Source: Pomphorhynchus laevis (taxonomy: Eukaryota > Acanthocephala > Palaeacanthocephala > Echinorhynchida > Pomphorhynchidae). Taken from it: DNA of 64,000 nucleotides. Under the pieces are notes generated by a model that saw nothing but the letters and a program-made list of their open reading frames with translations, was not told the origin of the DNA and did no database searches. Shown one piece after another: positions 41,990 to 53,290 of the stretch; within the stretch, counting starts at the first letter, position 1; every line of letters starts with the position of its first letter. The stretch covers positions 1 to 64,000 of the forward strand of contig WNNJ02001223.1 of NCBI GenBank assembly GCA_012934845.2, read 5' to 3'. The position numbers were made by a program, and so were the translations under genes.

Positions 41990-42740
41990 TAAGTCATAAT
42001 TTTTAACGTTGCTTTTTCGTTAAGCAGAGCGATCAAAGCTGCCAAGGTTTGCTCATTATGTATCGCTAGGTTGTCCGAAGAGGATATTTCACGTACAGCT
42101 CATCTGATATCGCCATCAGCGAATTTTTCTTCCACTCGTTTTCTGTAATGATGTCCGTCAATCTTTATATTGTTGTTGGTGAACTGTCTTTCAGGTGGTG
42201 AGCTGGGTATGCCGCTTAATTCCATGAAGTCGGTTAATTGTTGTTTTACCTTTGTGGTAAGAGGGGTTTGTCTTATACTGATGGATAATTCGGGTCATCG
42301 AAGGCTCCAATACCAAAAACATAGTAGTCTCCCCCATTTCTCAAGTGTCCTCTGTTCAATCGCTTCTCTTAAGGTTTTTTCGCAAGCATCGGCGAAAAGG
42401 ATTAAAGCTCTTTTGGGTATTTTGGGTAGAATCCTGATGCTACCCCGACATTTGGTTATATACGTCTCAATGTCGAAATCGAGATTAATGGCTGCACCAA
42501 CTGGTGGTTGTGAAACTCCCCGGCATGTGGGGCATAGCCATCTGGGCAATAGCTCTGCATGCGACCTTGTCAACCCGACACAAGATAGGTGATACCATGC
42601 ACCGCAGCTGTCGCACTGTACTAAGCGCTTGCGTTTGTTGATGCGTTTGAACTTTGGATGGGCATCGGTTGCTCTCGTCAATCACGCTCTTTTGGGTACG
42701 CGACTTCTGCGACACCGGATACGTGGTCATTGTTGTTTCG
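41990..42740 (-). mobile_element. PHD/RT/RLE retroelement, 5' part
   Basis: Upstream portion of the element interrupted by Naiad copy B. It holds the PHD finger and the segment that leads into the RT. Beyond about 42740 no further similarity is seen, so the 5' end lies close by. Confidence 0.65.
42295..42690 (-). pseudogene. PHD-finger N-terminal region of an RLE-type retroelement
   Basis: LVQCDSCGAWYHLSCVGLTR followed by LLPRWLCPTCRG gives a Cys4-His-Cys3-like PHD finger (the first half of the finger lies at the frame's start). A spacer and SIRILPKIPKRALILFADAC then EKWGRLLCFWYW follow, the R-x-L-P-x-I-P-K and WxxLL blocks that come before the RT in PHD-bearing retroelements. PHD fingers read histone tails, so the finger may guide insertion; that is inference. 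The frame is open for 128 codons, but the protein it belonged to is interrupted downstream. Confidence 0.65.
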
Positions 42741-43330
42741 TTCCGATCCTTATCATTACAGGTGAGTGATCGTCGAGGAATGGATTTCGGTACACTTGTA
42801 TGTTATTTTATCTTGTATATTATTTATCTCAAACTTTTTTTCAGGTCAGGAAATTGATTTTTGAAATCGTTTGTCTGAAATCCTTCTTCTGAAATCGTCT
42901 GTATGATATTTATTGTATTTAAGCTGTTAAATTGTTTTGTTCTCAAAAATGCCAAATTTCTACAGATATGACGTTTTTTGCTCACCCTCAATATGGTGGT
43001 GTTACCACGATAATGCATTCATCGTAGTACGCAAAAGAGATTCTAGTTTAAGTAATGAAAATTTTTTAATTAATATATTTTTTCATTTGCGCAATTTCGT
43101 TTTCAAGTGTATTATTTGCAAGCAGTATCCTCCGCCTCAAAGAAATCTATTTGAGCTAATTTCCTATCAAGAGTTGATCATATCTTAACAAAGCCTAATA
43201 GCCTAATTGGTCGGCTTCAGACGATAGGATAAGCTTTTTTTCTTTTTTGCTTATAATTTCTATTTGCATATATATTTGTGTGTGTATATTTATCTATTTT
43301 TTGTGCATATCTATCTTTTTTATTTTTATT
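42741..43330. other. Spacer
   Basis: No gene or repeat I can support. Short chance frames only. The right end is pyrimidine-rich on the + strand (CTTTCTTTTTTCTTCTTT). Confidence 0.4.
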
Positions 43331-43381
43331 TTTCTTTCTTTTTTCTTCTTTATTTTCAATTATATATAGCATAAAAATCGC

Positions 43382-44330
43382 ATGTCTTGTGAAATACAAG
43401 ACATTAAAAAACGCAAATCATCTGTATCGATTAATACACTTATAAAAGAGGGAGATAAGGAATTTTCAGCGCAAAAGATGCTTCTGCCAATAAGGCAGGA
43501 CGCTTTTGCGCTGAAAATAACTTGGGATAATGACGAAGGCAAAACCACCTTTTAAAAGTATATTAGAGGTACCGTCAAAGATAACATCTCTCGGGAAAGT
43601 ATCTTTGAGCGGTACATTTTAAAATATGGTTTTGCCAGAATAACATTCAAAAATGTTAATATAAAAGAAACATTCCGGATAAAGCTACAACAAATAAAAG
43701 GAATCAAAGTCACTGACACTTCTCTGCGTATTACGGGAATCCTTAGGGATGTCCCGTCATTCGCAGAGAAAGATGATGTCAAAAATTTAACAGATAAGTA
43801 CGGAATAACTGTAATAAAAAATGTAAATCCTATAACCAAGCTTACAGCTCTTTTCAGGTGAAAGGAGCTGTAAGTGATTTCCAAAAGCTACGCGACTCTC
43901 GACTTGGAATTTTTGTTCATCTAATCAAATTGGTAATTTTCGATGAGTATGACTTGACATCCCGATATTCGCAGTGCTACCGCTGTCAGCGATGAGGTCA
44001 CTTTTCAAACATGTGTTTGGAAAGTGGTCCTCGCTGTGTGCACTGTGGAGACGAGCATGAATCATAAAATTGTGAAAAAAGGTCCGAAACACCTAAGTGT
44101 GCTAACTGTACACATTCACATAGGGCATATTCTCACACATGAACACATTTTAAAGAATATTTAAAGTGGGTGGATGGTGAGAATAAAAAGCGTGTGAAGG
44201 AGCACAAACCTTTTTACAAGCCGCAAAAAAACAGTCGGGTGATCAACATGTCTCCGAGATGAGAATGTTGATCGATCGACTAAACGAACTGGAAAAAATG
44301 TGACTATAGTGACCGCGAAAAATAAATATC
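43382..44330 (+). pseudogene. LINE ORF1 with three zinc knuckles
   Basis: Starts MSCEIQDIKKRKSSVSINTL. A central region (YGFARITFKNVNIKETFRIK, TSLRITGILRDVPSFAEKDD) resembles the RNA-binding part of I/Jockey-type ORF1. Then come CYRCQR.GHFSNMC, RCVHCGDEHES.NC and KCANCTHSHRAYSH, three CCHC-type knuckles, and a Lys-rich tail. Several in-frame stops make it a pseudogene. Knuckles of this type bind the element's RNA. Confidence 0.75.
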
Positions 44331-44679
44331 TAAAAACATAATTTTTATCAAAAGAGAATTAAATACAAGTTTGAAAACAGATATAAGCAGAATATCAATA
44401 AATAATTACAAAAACTATAATGAAAATAAAAAAATAGTACAAAGAAAACTCAAATCGTTTTGCGACTTTAAAAAACGCAGATCTAGAAGGGGATGACGAA
44501 AACATGGAGTTTGGCTCCTTAGTTTCCTCAGACACGGAATGATCTGCTATTTTTAAAGTCGTGCAAAACAGGCAAAGAAATATAGCTCTTTAAAAGGAGG
44601 ATGCACCAAGTTAGGGGAACAACGTCCTCCTGTAGATGCAGCCGTGTAAAAAGCGGCGCATTGAGTACAATTCGTTGGA

Positions 44680-45170
44680 GGACATCTCGTTGATAAGTTG
44701 GAATATAGGAACCGTTAGGAACCTAGTTCAATATTCCAATTTTGATCATGGGGATGTCCTCTTTCTGCAGAAGGCGGACGTTCTCCACAGGTTTTAAACA
44801 CTTTAAACAGAAGTTTCGAAAATTACAAAATTTTCACATATCAAGTTGACGGTAGGTTAGAGCTCACCCTGGTCTCAATGACAAGCGAGCGTCTTAATGT
44901 TTGCTTGATTTCAGAGGGGTCCAGTGACGTGGGATCTTATCAACTTCTGAAATTCTTCGTTTCCCGCCGTCCAGTGTATGTAGCAAACTGCTACATAAAA
45001 CCGGGTCGCTGGCAGACGAACGAGAGTTTGAAGGCCGTCAAGAAGTTGCTGCTTAGAGTGTTTAATGCCGGCGCCCATTACATTGTTGGTGACCTAAATG
45101 ACTCCGGAGGAGCTCGAGTGGGATCACTGATTGACCAAATCGGAAGGCCATAATCCTATTAGAGGGAACT
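44680..45170 (+). pseudogene. LINE endonuclease (exonuclease-endonuclease-phosphatase fold), broken
   Basis: LEDISLISWNIGTVRNLVQY is the first strand with the catalytic Asn. After frame breaks, VYVANCYIKPGRWQTNESLK and AHYIVGDLNDSGG (GDxN strand, catalytic Asp-Asn) follow. The C-terminal SDH strand is not seen, although PIRGNFSRHHTDYQSILDIA may be its degraded equivalent. Confidence 0.65.
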
Positions 45171-45976
45171 TTTCTCGGCATCATACAGATTACCAATCCA
45201 TTTTAGATATCGCAATTAATTTAAAAAATGTCAAGTTTAAAATAAAATGGTTAAAAAACATAGAATGGGACGGGTTTAATGACGGACATAAGCTTGTATA
45301 CTGGGTTTGGAAGGAAGAAATGGTCCAAAAAACCAAATTTCAACCGACCAAGACTGGTATGCAAACTTCCAACCAAAAGGTTAAAATGTTGTTAAATTAT
45401 ATAACGAATGAATGTGAGAATGTGCTTGAGTACATGAAAAATTTTAAAGAATTGAGTGTGAATGTTAAAATGAATAGTTTTAATGATTTTTGTTCAAATT
45501 TTATAAATAATCAATTGTATTTTTTAAGAAATAATAATTTTTTATACAATTTTAATGCTTAATTATATAATTCAGCAAATAAACACCTGCGGACAAAAAC
45601 GACTTCCATTTCCAAAACACAATCCTAAGGCCTTGCACATGAAGAAACCCCTCAGGGGATTAAGATCTGATCCTAATCCCTTCGATCGGAGGAGCTTTCT
45701 TATGTGCCGACTCCAAGATCAAATCTATGAAGAGTCGTTGAAGCGTGATACATAAAAGCTGCTGTCCTACAAGACTTTCTCAAAAAATGGTGGTCATCCA
45801 TAAGAAAGGTCATCTTTCGGTCTTGGAGAGCAGCAGCTACCAAGTTGATTGCTTCAAAGGGCATTAAGATTGTATTAGAAGAAATGAAAAAGAAACATCT
45901 CTCAAATGCAATGATATGCTCCGAGGATGTGCAGCTTTAAAATAGGTTAAAGCTTAATTTTTGTCATATTGACACA

Positions 45977-46978
45977 TTGGAAGAGGATATCACACTTGAA
46001 GATCTCTTGTATGCGTGGCCGATCACGCCTAAGACGTCATCTAATGGCATCTCGGCGTGGGCGGTTGCTATCAAGATGAACGACGAGGAACTCCGAGGGC
46101 AAATCGCGGCTAAACTGATAGCTTCACCGCTAGCATCCTGGCCAGATATTACACTCGGGAAAGTGATGTTTCTTCCAAAGTGTCAATGGGTGTCAACGGC
46201 TAAAGACACGAGACCAATCACCATATCCAATAATATGGTGATGATCTATGAGAGAGCTCTGGCAAGATACCTGGCTCGTCACTATGAGTCGCGTGGATTG
46301 TTGGGTGACCACATTCACGAGTTTCGTAGTGGTAGGGGAACTGTAAAAGCAGTCAGGACATTGCAGGGTTTTCTCATCAAGGATACACGGCCGGGATTGC
46401 TGTATTCTCTTGACGTGTCTGCAGCCTTTGACAACATCACACTCGACTCAGTAATGGAAACGATGAAAAGAGATGTTGTTCCACTTAACACTCTGCGTTG
46501 AGTGTGGGGAATTTTGGAGAACAGAAGCTTATATTTAGAAGACGACAATGGTCCCTTTTATAAGCTATCCAAGGGTCTTCCTCAAGGGTCCCCTTTATCG
46601 CTAATCCTTTATATGATTACGACAAGGGGAGTCTTGGATAAACTTTTGGATAGAAACACCAGTGGTACTATCTATGCGGACGATATATTACTGGTGTTTA
46701 AAAGAGATTCCTTGTCTGACAGGAGATTCGAAGACAGAGTGAAATCTGTGGTGAATGGGATTGCTAGATGCCTGTCTAAGTTGGGTTTGTCGTTAAACCC
46801 AACGAAAAGCAATTTCATTCACTACAGATTTCGCAAACCAGGACGCCATAATAAATTATTTGGTGCTCTTCCGGGGAATCGGAAGAGACAAATAAGGATA
46901 CTGGGATCTGTCTTCGAATCCAGGCTGCACTGTAGATCAGACATGGCAAAATGTTTTAAATTAGTAAAAAAGGTATAA
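45977..46978 (+). pseudogene. LINE reverse transcriptase, nearly open
   Basis: Two segments, 45977-46501 and 46502-46978, lie in the same frame and are separated by a single TGA at 46499-46501. Motifs: ISAWAVAIKMNDEELRGQIA, VSTAKDTRPITISNNMVMIY, HEFRSGRGTVKAVRTLQGFL, LLYSLDVSAAFDNITLDS (motif A), LPQGSPLSLILYMITTRGVL, TIYADDILLVFKRD (YADD) and LGLSLNPTKSNFIHY. It ends in SDMAKCFKLVKKV. Reading continues past the last stop with recognisable similarity to the 14-kb copy. Confidence 0.82.
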
Positions 46979-47335
46979 AGTTGTTCTGGCGTGCAAGACG
47001 TTTAAACGTCAGTTTGAGTAGGTGTATAGTAGTACTCAACACGTTTGTGTTGTGTGGCCTATACTTCTACTCAAATAATCGTCCACCAGAACAATGTTAT
47101 ATATTTTTAAAAAGGCTTCAAGAATTAATTAAAAAGAATTTAATGATGATGAATATTTGAAAAATAAATTAATTGAAAGATATGTAAAGTTTTATAATGT
47201 AAAAATAAAAATTTCATTTTAATTTTTTTGAATGAATTTGACTTTGTTTTTGTGTTTAATTTAAAATCTTATGTAAATTATTTGTTGTATAAAAAATGAA
47301 ATATAATTTTATTGTTTAAATGTGGTTTTATTTAT

Positions 47336-47830
47336 TTATTTTTATCATTGTTTTTACAATCACAAATCCGAAAAGAAAAATAATTACGACAGTCAAAAGA
47401 CAAATGCTTCCCGTAGACAGGTTTGTAGAGGAGCGCATATGGGCGTGAAGATTTACTTTTCATAAATTTAACATTCATTGTTAATCAATGTTTTTTTACT
47501 TTTATAAATTCTTACATTCTCTCAAATTACAACTTTGCGAGCAAAGCTCAATAGTTGCATCGCATAAAAAGCATTGAGTTGCTAAAAGATCTTGTTTAAA
47601 TCGTTATAACGAACTGCATCACACAATCTCCCCATCCATACGAATCCATCTGTTGATGATTCACCGATTTAACTGCATTGTCTTTGAATAAATAATCCGT
47701 ATTCTACTCATATATAGTGAATGTTCACACAATACACTGCCAAATCTTATGCCCTTCACAAAAGGCACACATTATTAACATATGAAGCTCTTCACGTTTA
47801 GTTTTCGGATAAGTGCACTGTGATCCCTAT
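47336..47830. other. Spacer between two LINEs
   Basis: No gene, RNA or repeat supported. Confidence 0.4.
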
Positions 47831-50800
47831 TAATAATACAAATTTATTTAATGTGGCAAATGCGTACAAGCTGTACGCTTACAAGTCCACAAACAAAAAT
47901 GAGAAAGTCAAGCAGATAAATTGTTAAAATGGGATCGGATTTGTCGTTTGAAGCACTGCATGGAAGTTGATTGGCGTATATGAATGGGCAGATGATTCCA
48001 TGATAGAGGAGCAGCCACCAGGAAGGAGCGGAGTCCAAAGGAGGTAGAATAGTTTGGGACATGTAAAAGAAGGGAATTACAGGAACGAAAGGAACAATAA
48101 ACAGGACGAGAATTATCAAGAAAAGGAAGGTTGAGAAATGAAGGGGTATGAAAAGTTACAAGGCGGAAAGCAACGATAAGAAGACGAATTTGAACACGAC
48201 AATAAATTGTAGGCAAATCGAGAGAAGCAAGATGGTAGGATGTATGATCAAAACGACGAAGACGGAGGATAATTCGGACAGCTGCGTTGACGATGCGTTG
48301 TAGGGGAAGAAGAGTGGATTTAGGTGAGTTGGAAAATAGACTAAGACAATAATCGAGTCTAGAAAAAAGGAGATATGATATGAGAGTCATACAAGAAGGG
48401 AAATCGATCAATCTACGAACTTGACGGAGGTTGCGGAGTATCAAGGTAGATGAGCGTACTTTATCTCTAACGAAAGGTTTAAGTGAAAGTCGGTTGTCAA
48501 AATGGAATCCTAGGAAAACGAGATTATCAACGATAGGAAGAATTGTAGAATTTAATGATACGGAGAGAGGTTCGAAGTCGAGGCGTCGAGGTAGGATCCA
48601 CATAATTTTGGATTTATCAGGATTCAGAGAAAGGCGAAGGGAAGAAAGATGATTGGAAATTGAGACAAGACAGTCCGAAGCGGAAACACTAAAATCGTGA
48701 ATACGATAAACAGGTGCATGAGCATAGATGAGAATGTCATCAGCATATTGCATAACATGGAAGTTAAATTTATGAGAAATCGAAGACAAATCACCAAGAA
48801 GAAGAGAGAAAAGTATAGGGCCTAATACGGAGCCTTGTGGAACACCGGACGGAATGGACGAAGGATGGGAGAGAGAAGAGTTAGAATATACGCAAAATGT
48901 ACGGTTTGATAGATATGAAGAAAACCATGATACAGTGGGTAAAGAGAAGCCATAATCATGACGAAGGCGATGGAGAAGAATCGAGTGATCGACGATGTCA
49001 AAAGCAAACGATAGATCAAGAGAAACTATGATACTACATAATTTATGATCGCGCGATATGAGTAAGTCGTTATAAACTTTAAGACATGCAATTTCGGTAG
49101 AGTAATTAGAGCGAAAAGCGGCTTGGAAGGGAGGAAATAAGTTAGAGGAATAGAGATATGTATTAACTTGCTTAAGAACGAGACGCTCAAAGAGTTTAGA
49201 GAGGGTTGGGAGAAGTGAAATAGGACGGTACGAAGATGGTAGTGAGGAGTCGAGAGATTGCTTTTTGATGAGAGGACGAACAGTGGCGCATTTCCAGATG
49301 GAAGGAAATGTACGGCTACGGATGGACGAGTTGAACAATGTGGTTAGGAAGGGTAAGATAAAGGAGCAGATATTTTTAAGCAAGTGAGTGGGAGTTGGGT
49401 CAGAAGGAGAGGTTTTATTATGTAATGACAGCAGAACCGAAGAAACTTCATCAGACGAAACGGGAAGAAGGTGGAATAGTTCTGGGAGGGAAGTATTTAA
49501 AGATAAGAGTGGGTACAAGGGGGCTATAGGTATTAGGAAAAGTAAATTAGATAGCTTAGTTTGTAGATAAGAAGAAAATTCATCAGGATTTATATTACAA
49601 GGGGTAGATGATCGTGAAAGAATTGAGTTTAAGATTTTCCAATGAGATTTAGTGTTGGAAGATGACTCGAGTTGATTTCGCCAAAAGAGAGTACGTTTAG
49701 TACGTATAAGAATAAGATGTGAATGGCGTTGAGAAAAGTAGGAATCACGAAGATTTGGAGGGAGTGAGTTGGGTGAACGTTTAAGAAAGCGATTATACAC
49801 ACGAAAAGAGTGACGGAGTCGACGCTTAGAAAGACTACAGTCAGAATCGAACCAGGGAGCATAGCGCAAGCGCTGGGAACGTCGAAGTCGACTAGGCAAA
49901 ATGTTATTGAGGATCGACGTAAGTTCAGAATCAAACAGAATGCAGAGATCATCGGGAGAGAGATAGTTAAGAGGAAGTGAAAAGAGTGAAGAATTGAGTA
50001 AGGCTGTGCAGAGAACAGGGATATCGAGAAGTTTCCAGGGTCGACATGGTGTGGATATTGGTGGAGGCGGAGACGGAGGATGGGGACGAGTAAGAGTAAG
50101 AGTGACAAGGAAATGATCGAACAAACCAGGATCAGTAATTGACAAGGATGTATAGTCATTGAAGCAGTTAGGAACAGCAATGATGTCGAGAGCACCGCCG
50201 AGAATATGAGTTGGGCTTGTTGAAAGTAATTTATAGTTAAAATCAGAAAAAAGATTAGTTAAAGTGATAGAGTCAGAGTCAGCCGGGCGATCAAGACGAA
50301 TGTTAAAGTCACCGAGAACAAAATAAGGAGTATAAGACAATGAACAGTGATACATTAGATCTGCAAGGTCGTTAAAGAAGATACGTGATGGGGCAACTGA
50401 ACCTGGACGGTATACAATCACAAGTTCCAGAGGGAAAGGAGTTGATAATCTGCATATGAGTAATTCGAACGAAGTGTAACGGATGTTAACGTTGATTTTA
50501 CGTAAAGACATTGAATGACGAGCAATGGCAACAATACCGCCATGGTTAGACGCAGTAGATGTATGAGATGTAATTTGACGAGCTGATTCAACTAGAGGAC
50601 AACCAGAGCGACATAGACGACGAATAGCAAGATCGTCGGAGTCAGAGTGCCAGGATTCGGTAATGCAGAGAATATCGATAGATAATTGATCGAAGATATC
50701 GAGAAGCATATCAGCTTTATGAAGAATGGAGCGAGTATTGAATAGACTAAGACGAAAAGTATGCTTAGGAGCGAGATCGACTAGCGAAGAAGACAAGGGG

Positions 50801-51190
50801 GAGAGATGGGACGCTATCGAATTTTTGGCCTTGTGTGAAGAACGCGAAAATTTCCGTTGATTTTACGTATAGATAAGGATGACTCTCCGTTTGTTTCACG
50901 TCGATGTTTTTTAATGCGAGCTGAATTGAGCTGGGCAATATCAGAAGGGGACCGGTCAGGAAAGATACGGCAAGTAGATGAAGTGGTAAGAAGTTTAAAA
51001 CGTTGGGAGAGTACCGAAGAGGCATGTGAACTATGTCGGAAAACGATTTTTAAGAGTGGAGTACTGAGATAATTGGATTTAGTGGATTTGTTTAAACGAA
51101 TAAAGGATACAGGAGCAATATTATTGAAGAGTGATGGGTTATCATCAAGAAGAGTGGTTGCTAGAATGGTTGCTAGGAATGGTTCTATAG
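47831..51190 (-). mobile_element. CR1/L2-like LINE, full length
   Basis: Minus-strand element with a leader containing degenerate ORF1-like sequence (DRSPSDIAQLNSARIKKHRR in broken frames), a complete ORF2 and the family's 3' end: AGCGTACAGCTTGTACGC hairpin, CATTTGCCACATTAAATAAA. GC content is much higher than that of flanking DNA. The 5' limit is near TGGTTGCTAGGAATGG. It abuts a different LINE at about 51200. Only this copy in the window has an undamaged ORF2. Confidence 0.88.
47908..50796 (-). CDS. CR1/L2-like ORF2: APE endonuclease and reverse transcriptase
   Basis: 962 uninterrupted codons. Residues 14-235 form the endonuclease: FNTRSILHKADMLLDIFDQL, CITESWHSDSDDLAIRRL with catalytic Glu47, VLGDFNIRLD (162-165 GDFN), SPTHILGGALDIIAVPN and DHFLVTL in place of the usual SDH. 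The RT spans about 450-720: YRPISLLPTLSKLFERLVLK, FRSNYSTEIACLKVYNDLLI, SLDLSFAFDIVDHSILLHRL, SGVPQGSVLGPILFSLLL and QYADDILIYAHAP (YADD 684-687). The C-terminal part has LDYCLSLFSNSPKSTLLPLQ, RRFDHTSYHLASLDLPTIY and AAPLSWNHLPIHIRQS, the tail block of CR1/L2/Rex LINEs. The protein nicks the target and copies the element RNA onto it. Every catalytic residue I can check is present except the Ser of SDH, so activity is plausible. ATG start MSSSLVDLAPKH. Confidence 0.9.
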   Translation of the reverse strand: MSSSLVDLAPKHTFRLSLFNTRSILHKADMLLDIFDQLSIDILCITESWHSDSDDLAIRRLCRSGCPLVESARQITSHTSTASNHGGIVAIARHSMSLRKINVNIRYTSFELLICRLSTPFPLELVIVYRPGSVAPSRIFFNDLADLMYHCSLSYTPYFVLGDFNIRLDRPADSDSITLTNLFSDFNYKLLSTSPTHILGGALDIIAVPNCFNDYTSLSITDPGLFDHFLVTLTLTRPHPPSPPPPISTPCRPWKLLDIPVLCTALLNSSLFSLPLNYLSPDDLCILFDSELTSILNNILPSRLRRSQRLRYAPWFDSDCSLSKRRLRHSFRVYNRFLKRSPNSLPPNLRDSYFSQRHSHLILIRTKRTLFWRNQLESSSNTKSHWKILNSILSRSSTPCNINPDEFSSYLQTKLSNLLFLIPIAPLYPLLSLNTSLPELFHLLPVSSDEVSSVLLSLHNKTSPSDPTPTHLLKNICSFILPFLTTLFNSSIRSRTFPSIWKCATVRPLIKKQSLDSSLPSSYRPISLLPTLSKLFERLVLKQVNTYLYSSNLFPPFQAAFRSNYSTEIACLKVYNDLLISRDHKLCSIIVSLDLSFAFDIVDHSILLHRLRHDYGFSLPTVSWFSSYLSNRTFCVYSNSSLSHPSSIPSGVPQGSVLGPILFSLLLGDLSSISHKFNFHVMQYADDILIYAHAPVYRIHDFSVSASDCLVSISNHLSSLRLSLNPDKSKIMWILPRRLDFEPLSVSLNSTILPIVDNLVFLGFHFDNRLSLKPFVRDKVRSSTLILRNLRQVRRLIDFPSCMTLISYLLFSRLDYCLSLFSNSPKSTLLPLQRIVNAAVRIILRLRRFDHTSYHLASLDLPTIYCRVQIRLLIVAFRLVTFHTPSFLNLPFLDNSRPVYCSFRSCNSLLLHVPNYSTSFGLRSFLVAAPLSWNHLPIHIRQSTSMQCFKRQIRSHFNNLSA

Positions 51191-51199
51191 CAAATTACT

Positions 51200-52580
51200 C
51201 AAAATAAACGCATAAGCCAGAGTTCGAAATGATTGTGGATTCAGATAATCATATGTACGGCGAATGAGTCCGGTCATTCGTTGTGCCTTAGCGCATAAAT
51301 AATCAGTATATCGTTAAGACGACAAATCATCAGAAACCACATGCCAAGATCTTTCAAGTGGTTCACTTGTTCGATTTGTTTAAATCCAAAGAAATATGTA
51401 GATGAAATATAATTTAATAAATCTTTTATTCGCATAAAGGCATATTTAGATGAATTATTAATAAATCATTTTTAACAGCCCGATTTCCAATAATATTGAT
51501 ATCTATTTGCAATTTCACGCAATCATCCAAGGATTCTATACCTCTCCATATCTTGAGATTGTCAGCATAAAGTCGTGGATCAGAACTCAATAGGCCAGGA
51601 AGATCATTGTTGAATATAAGCAATAGTAAATGGTCTAACACAGATCCTTGCGGCACGCCCATATATATGTTGTGCCATTCCGGACACACACTGTTTACAT
51701 GAACCTGATACGACCATCCAGTTATAAAATTTTGTATCCATATCCAGGGGACTACATTCGAATCAATTGCCATATCCTGCATTTTGATAATACGATAGTC
51801 ATGACGCACCAAATCAAATGCTTTAAAAAAAGCAAAGGTAATATTTACATTAGTGCCGTGATCAACTAAATCAGTCCATGAATGCTGAGCAACAAGTAAA
51901 TTAATCACGGTCCTTCCTAAAACGATGTTGATTAACGAACAATAAATGATTGAACTTCAAATATTTGCTTATATATTTATACAACAATCGATCTACGACT
52001 CAACAATATACGCATCTTAAACTTACATGTCTATAATTGTCGACATTAGAACGATCATTTTTTGTATAAAAGTCCAATAAATGAACGCTTCCACATTTCA
52101 AATACATAGACAGTAGTTATATACTTGATAAATATCCAATACAACGGAAAGCAAATATCATTCACCAAAAACGATTTAAGATATATCGGAGGCAATGAGT
52201 CTGGGCATACTGATCGTGCTGATTAAAGATTATTAAGTTCGCGTCTTACATCCTCAACGGAAAATATATCAAAAATACTAGAAAAGATCCAGCAGGAATA
52301 TTGACTATTTGTGAGTTTGAGTGTTGTGAAATCAATTTGAAATGATTGGCAAAGGCATTAGCGATGTCACTGTTTTCTATGAAAGATTTTCCACAATCAG
52401 ATATGAGTTTATGCACAAACACATCTTCATTTTGAATTTTGAATACTTAAACAAAGAGCGCGGATTAAAGATAGATTGTTGGGATATGCAAGATAAGAGT
52501 AAATAACATGTTTTTGAAGTAGGGGAATATCTATATTTTGTCAAAACATGTACATTTGAAATCCACAAAGGATTATAGAC
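51200..52580 (-). mobile_element. Second LINE type (Jockey/CR1-like), partial
   Basis: Minus-strand fragment whose upstream part reads NPRSLFKYSKFKMKMCLCIN (the 'NPKxFWxYIKSK' pre-RT block), followed by decayed text and then an RT segment. The downstream part toward 51210 is equivalent to RT thumb sequence (RHLGMWFLMICRLND-like). No 5' endonuclease is present. It lies between two CR1 copies. Confidence 0.7.
51426..51908 (-). pseudogene. LINE reverse-transcriptase fragment
   Basis: 160 codons open: LLVAQHSWTDLVDHGTNVNI, FAFFKAFDLVRHDYRIIKMQ (motif A, with Asp changed to Ala), WIQNFITGWSYQVHVNSVCP, MGVPQGSVLDHLLLLIFNND (motif B) and RLYADNLKIWRGIES (YADD changed to YADN). The substituted catalytic residues show that the open frame is not functional. 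The motif wording fits the Jockey/CR1 side of APE LINEs and is clearly different from the CR1/L2-like copy beside it. Confidence 0.75.
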
Positions 52581-52617
52581 ATACAGTTATTGAATAGGGC
52601 GTAGACTGCTTGTTTGG

Positions 52618-53290
52618 AGAGTTTAAACGACTTTCACTTAAACATTTCGTTAGAGATAAAGTACGCTCATCTATCTTGCTTCTCCGCAACCTCCGTCAAA
52701 TTCGTAGATTGATCGATTTTCCTTCTAGTATGACTCTCATATCTTCTCTCCTTTTCTCAAGACTTGATTACTGTCTTATTCTATTTTCCAACTCACCTAA
52801 ATTATCCCTTCTTCCACTACAACGCATCGTAAACGCATCCATCCAAATTCTCCTTCGTCTTCGTCGTTTTGATCATACATCTCATCATCTTACTTCTCTC
52901 TATTTGCCTACAATTTATTCTCGTGTTCAAATTCGTCTTCTTATCATTGCTTTCCGCCTTGTAACTTTTCATACTCCTTTATTTCTCAACCTTCCTTCTC
53001 TCGACAATTCTCGTCCTGCTTACTGTTCTTTGTGTTCCCGTAATTCCCTTCTATTACACGTCGCAAACTACTATAACTCTTGGCTTCCGCTCCTTCCTTC
53101 TGGCTGCTCATCTCTTATTGAATAAGCTGCCCATTCATATTCGCCAGTCAATTTCAATGCCGTGCTTCAAACGCAAAATCCGATCCAATTTAAACAATTT
53201 AAAATTTTTATCAGTATGACTTTTGCTGTGCTTTTTTAGTAAGTGGACTTGTAAGCGTGCAGTTGCCACGCATTTGCCACTTTAAATAAA
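52618..53290 (+). mobile_element. CR1/L2-like LINE, 3' fragment
   Basis: Plus-strand copy of the last 170 codons of ORF2 and the 3' UTR. It begins in LSLKHFVRDKVRSSILLLRN and is open from 52610 to 53125 with SRLDYCLILFSNSPKLSLLP and RRFDHTSHHLTSLYLPTIYS. It ends in hairpin GCGTGCAGTTGCCACGC and CATTTGCCACTTTAAATAAA. Typical 5'-truncated LINE insertion. Confidence 0.85.

Larger units (their letters stand above)
43331..47335 (+). mobile_element. APE-type LINE with CCHC ORF1, near full length but decayed
   Basis: Order: ORF1 (zinc knuckles), endonuclease, linker, RT, 3' AT-rich tail. Frames are broken by a number of stops and frameshifts throughout. It is the more complete partner of the RT fragment at 14 kb, and shares the LPGNRKR…ILGSVF block and the 3' segment NNRPPEQ-like end. 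The tail ends around TTTTATTTATTTATTTTTATC. Confidence 0.85.

Noticed and set aside
48431-48652. Arg/Ser-rich plus-strand frame inside the CR1 element
   Set aside because: Antisense of ORF2 codons.
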